Source: Streptomyces sp. RKAG290 (lineage in GTDB: Bacteria; Actinomycetota; Actinomycetes; Streptomycetales; Streptomycetaceae). Taken from it: DNA of 64,000 bases. The stretch's first letter is position 1, and each line of letters starts with the position of its first letter. Below are positions 61,561-64,000 of the stretch, piece by piece. The stretch is taken from contig NZ_JAJOZC010000001.1 of assembly GCF_023701695.1 (NCBI RefSeq), positions 3,533,894 through 3,597,893 on the forward strand, given 5' to 3'. The position numbers and the translations under genes are program-made. Under the pieces are notes generated by a model. The model did no database searches. It worked only from the letters and a program-made list of their open reading frames with translations, and was not told the origin of the DNA.

Positions 61561-63174
61561 TTACGCGGGCTTCTCCTCCAGGCGGGGGAACAGCACCGCG
61601 CCCTTCGTCACCGTCGTACCCGCCGGCAGCAGGCCCCAGGTGTCCGCGTCCTGCACGCGCTGGTCGGACAGCGCGCCCAGGGACTCCCCGGCGCCCAGGG
61701 ACTCCCACAGCTTCTGCGAGGTGTCCGGCATCACCGGGTTCAACAGGACCGCGACCCCGCGCAGGGCGTCGGAGGCCGTGTACAGGATCGTCGCGAGGCG
61801 GGCCTTGCCCTCCGGCGACTCGTCCTTGGCGACCTTCCACGGCTCCTGCTCCGTGATGTAGCCGTTGATCTGCTTCACGAAGTCGAAGATCGCCAGGATG
61901 CCGCCCTGGAAGTCCAGCTCCTCGCCGATCTTCAGGTCGGCCGTGGCGACGGCCTGCGCGAGACCCTGCCGGACCGCCTGCTCGGCCTCGCCCGCGGCCG
62001 TGGCCTCGGGGAGCGTACCGCCGTAGTACTTGCCGACCATGGCCGCGAGGCGCGAGGCCAGGTTGCCGTAGTCGTTGGCGAGCTCCGAGGTGTAGCGGGC
62101 GGTGAAGTCCTCCCAGGAGAACGAACCGTCGCTGCCGAAGGCGATGGCCCGCAGGAAGTACCAGCGGTAGGCGTCCACACCGAAGTGCGAGGTCAGGTCC
62201 TGCGGCTTGATGCCCGTCAGGTTCGACTTCGACATCTTCTCGCCGCCGACCATCAGCCAGCCGTTGGCCGCGACCCGGCCCGGCACCGGCAGACCCTGCG
62301 CCATCAGCATCGCGGGCCAGATCACCGCGTGGAAGCGCAGGATGTCCTTGCCGACCAGGTGCACATTGGCGGGGAAGGTCGAGTCGAACTTCTCCTGGTT
62401 GGCCCCGTAGCCGACCGCCGTCGCGTAGTTGAGCAGCGCGTCGACCCACACGTAGATGACGTGCTTCTCGTCCCACGGCACCGGGACGCCCCAGTCGAAG
62501 GTCGAGCGCGAGATCGACAGGTCCTGAAGCCCCTGCTTCACGAAGTTGACGACCTCGTTGCGGGCCGACTCGGGCTGGATGAAGCCGGGGTTGGCCGCGT
62601 AGAACTCCAGCAGCTTCGGGCCGTACTCGCTGAGCTTGAAGAAGTAGTTCTCCTCCTTGAGGATCTCCACCGGCTTCTTGTGGATCGGGCACAGTTTCGT
62701 GCCGTCCTCCGCCTCGATGAGGTCGCCGGGGAGCTTGTACTCCTCGCAGCCCACGCAGTACGGGCCCTCGTACCCGCCCTTGTAGATCTCGTCCTTGTCG
62801 TACAGGTCCTGCACGAACTCCTGCACACGGTCCGTGTGCCGCTTCTCCGTCGTACGGATGAAGTCGTCGTTCGCGATGTCGAGGTGCTCCCAGAGGGGCT
62901 TCCAGGCCTCCTCGACGAGCTTGTCGCACCACTCCTGGGGTGTGACGTCGTTCGCCTCCGCCGTACGCATGATCTTCTGACCGTGCTCGTCCGTGCCGGT
63001 GAGGTACCACACCTTCTCGCCGCGCTGGCGGTGCCAGCGGGTGAGCACGTCGCCTGCGACGGTCGTGTAGGCGTGGCCCAGGTGAGGAGCGTCGTTGACG
63101 TAGTAAATGGGGGTCGAGACGTAGAAACTCTTCACGCCGTCGCCCCCCTGCTTCTCTGATCCAGTGGCCGCCAT
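61561..63174 (-). CDS. metG: Methionyl-tRNA synthetase
   Basis: A 537-residue class I synthetase. The HIGH-type motif is APHLGHAYT (about 29-37), one zinc knuckle is YCVGCEEYKL...CPIHKKP, and the KMSKS loop is GGEKMSKSNL. The all-helical anticodon domain follows (QINGYITEQEPWKVAKDE). There is no C-terminal tRNA-binding EMAP domain. ATG 63174 has TTAGGA 8 nt upstream; a longer frame upstream looks non-coding. Confidence 0.94.
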   Translation of the reverse strand: MAATGSEKQGGDGVKSFYVSTPIYYVNDAPHLGHAYTTVAGDVLTRWHRQRGEKVWYLTGTDEHGQKIMRTAEANDVTPQEWCDKLVEEAWKPLWEHLDIANDDFIRTTEKRHTDRVQEFVQDLYDKDEIYKGGYEGPYCVGCEEYKLPGDLIEAEDGTKLCPIHKKPVEILKEENYFFKLSEYGPKLLEFYAANPGFIQPESARNEVVNFVKQGLQDLSISRSTFDWGVPVPWDEKHVIYVWVDALLNYATAVGYGANQEKFDSTFPANVHLVGKDILRFHAVIWPAMLMAQGLPVPGRVAANGWLMVGGEKMSKSNLTGIKPQDLTSHFGVDAYRWYFLRAIAFGSDGSFSWEDFTARYTSELANDYGNLASRLAAMVGKYYGGTLPEATAAGEAEQAVRQGLAQAVATADLKIGEELDFQGGILAIFDFVKQINGYITEQEPWKVAKDESPEGKARLATILYTASDALRGVAVLLNPVMPDTSQKLWESLGAGESLGALSDQRVQDADTWGLLPAGTTVTKGAVLFPRLEEKPA

Positions 63175-63234
63175 GGTCGAAATCCTAACGGTCCGTGGGA
63201 GGTCCACTCGCACCGATAAACCCGGGCACGGGCG

Positions 63235-63600
63235 GGGAGCGCTCCGCGGAGAGCGACCTGGGCGCCGACGACTACCTGGGCAAGCCGTTCGAGTTCCCCG
63301 AGCTGGTGTCCCGGGTACGCGCGCTGCGGCGGCGCAGCGCCCGGCCGGTACGGCCGCAGCTGGAGCGGTACGGCACCCTGCTCGACACCGTGCGGCGCTC
63401 CGCGACCCGGGACGGGCGCGAGCTGGACCTCTCGCCGAGCGTTCACCGTGCTCCAGCTGCTGGAGGCCGACGGCGGAAACGTCAGCGCGGCCTCTGCGTT
63501 CCATAGCGGTGGCGTACGGCGGTACGGTCACGGCGGTGCCGGGCCCGGAGGGCGGGCTCGCCGTGACCGTACGCCTGCCGGTGGATCAGGCGCCGGTGCC
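63235..63600 (+). pseudogene. Remnant of a two-component pair (response regulator and histidine kinase pieces)
   Basis: The stretch 63240-63440 encodes the end of a receiver domain and the start of an OmpR-type effector (ESDLGADDYLGKPFEFPELV, then RRSATRDGRELDLSP). In a second frame AFTVLQLLEADGGNVSA continues the winged helix. From about 63500 a third frame gives AVAYGGTVTAVPGPEGGLAV, the last part of a histidine-kinase ATPase domain. The middle of both genes is missing. This looks like deletion and decay of an operon, although an assembly gap is possible. Confidence 0.7.
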
Positions 63601-64000
63601 GTCCCAGGCGGCCAGCGCGGCGACCACCTCGCGGTAGAACACGGCGTCCGCGACCGCGCGCGGGGCGCGGCCCGAGTGGAAGAAGCCGGCGTTCGGGGCG
63701 TCCAGCTTCCGCAGGAAGTCGAAGCCCTTCGACTCCTCGTCACCGAACGCGACGAACTGGAAGAACAGCGGCAGCCGTGCCGCGTCCGCCAGTGCCTGGC
63801 GGGCGGCCTGCTTGGCGTCCGGCGGGCCGTCCGTCTGGAAGATCACCACTGCCGGGCCGGTGGCCTCGGACTTCTCGTAGTGCGCGACGACCTCTTCGAC
63901 GGCGCGGTGGTAGTTCGTCCGGCCGAGCCGGCCGAGGCCCGCGTTCAGCTCGTCGATCCGGCCCTCGTGGCCCGACAGCTCGACCGTGCCGGTGCCGTCG
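63586..64000 (-). CDS. VWA domain protein of TerF type (N-terminus outside window)
   Basis: About 137 C-terminal residues are visible. [63 protein letters not shown] and [15 protein letters not shown] match the von Willebrand factor A domain found in TerF-like tellurium-resistance and stress proteins. Its 3' end overlaps the kinase remnant by a few bases on the opposite strand. Function uncertain. Confidence 0.82.
   Translation of the reverse strand, partial: DGTGTVELSGHEGRIDELNAGLGRLGRTNYHRAVEEVVAHYEKSEATGPAVVIFQTDGPPDAKQAARQALADAARLPLFFQFVAFGDEESKGFDFLRKLDAPNAGFFHSGRAPRAVADAVFYREVVAALAAWDGTGA

Noticed and set aside
1..64000. tRNA, rRNA, insertion sequence or prophage genes
   Set aside because: No cloverleaf with a conserved T-arm, transposase, integrase or phage structural motif was recognised by eye; a covariance-model scan would be decisive for small RNAs.

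Overview
The window is chromosomal DNA from a Streptomyces-like actinomycete. It is very GC-rich, with strong G/C third-position bias, frequent GTG starts, GTGA/ATGA stop-start overlaps and long hairpin terminators. Its gene families are typical of Streptomyces: the Bpa proteasome activator, PASTA-type kinases, a SARP regulator, DUF4232 lipoproteins, a SpoIIE-type phosphatase and AsnC-controlled branched-chain keto-acid dehydrogenases. From memory, the run from metG/aspS through the kinases to the bkd genes resembles the core region beside oriC in S. coelicolor. Three perfect 14-bp parS-type sites (GTTTCACGTGAAAC) agree with an origin-proximal position. No tRNA, rRNA, CRISPR array, insertion sequence or prophage was recognised.

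Layout. 1-7824: phenylacetate catabolism (paaABC leftward, paaN leftward, a divergent TetR regulator), interrupted by a rightward three-gene set (DUF5819 protein, HTTM membrane protein, SpoU/TrmH RNA methylase). 7996-12400: an AsnC/Lrp regulator divergent from bkd operon 1, whose E2 gene is frameshifted. 13074-17074: molybdenum cofactor genes (mobA with DUF6457, moeA) followed by a K+ channel/TrkA protein. 17350-24574: quinone oxidoreductase, Bpa, a MacB-like ABC exporter, a PadR regulator and an anchored Pro/Ser-rich protein. 24697-28279: two divergent transmembrane Ser/Thr kinases. 28283-34417: an APH-like kinase, a PNPOx-fold protein, a NarL-type response regulator, and an intact second bkd operon. 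34543-44461: assorted single genes (hydrolase, TrmO, lipoprotein, D,D-carboxypeptidase, GntR-MFS pair, mycothiol-dependent enzyme, nitrilase superfamily, LURP-one-like, thioredoxin/NHL protein). 44496-52546: lipoproteins, SARP regulator, M18 aminopeptidase, acyl-CoA dehydrogenase. 52755-64000: SseB-like protein, pirin, AI-2E transporter, SpoIIE phosphatase, aspS, L,D-transpeptidase-like lipoprotein, Uma2, metG, remnants of a two-component pair, and a TerF-type VWA gene cut by the window edge.

How it fits together. A 14-bp operator core occurs before paaA and in the paaN/tetR divergent gap, with a one-mismatch copy before bkd operon 1. This suggests that one TetR repressor links phenylacetate catabolism and branched-chain keto-acid oxidation. 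At least five genes carry reading-frame breaks of about one base (HTTM, bkd-1 E2, moeA 5' part, SARP, acyl-CoA dehydrogenase). Several lie in or beside homopolymer runs, so sequencing or assembly error is the first explanation to test. The least characterised set is the DUF5819-HTTM pair, in which a lysine motif resembles that of vitamin K-dependent gamma-carboxylase.
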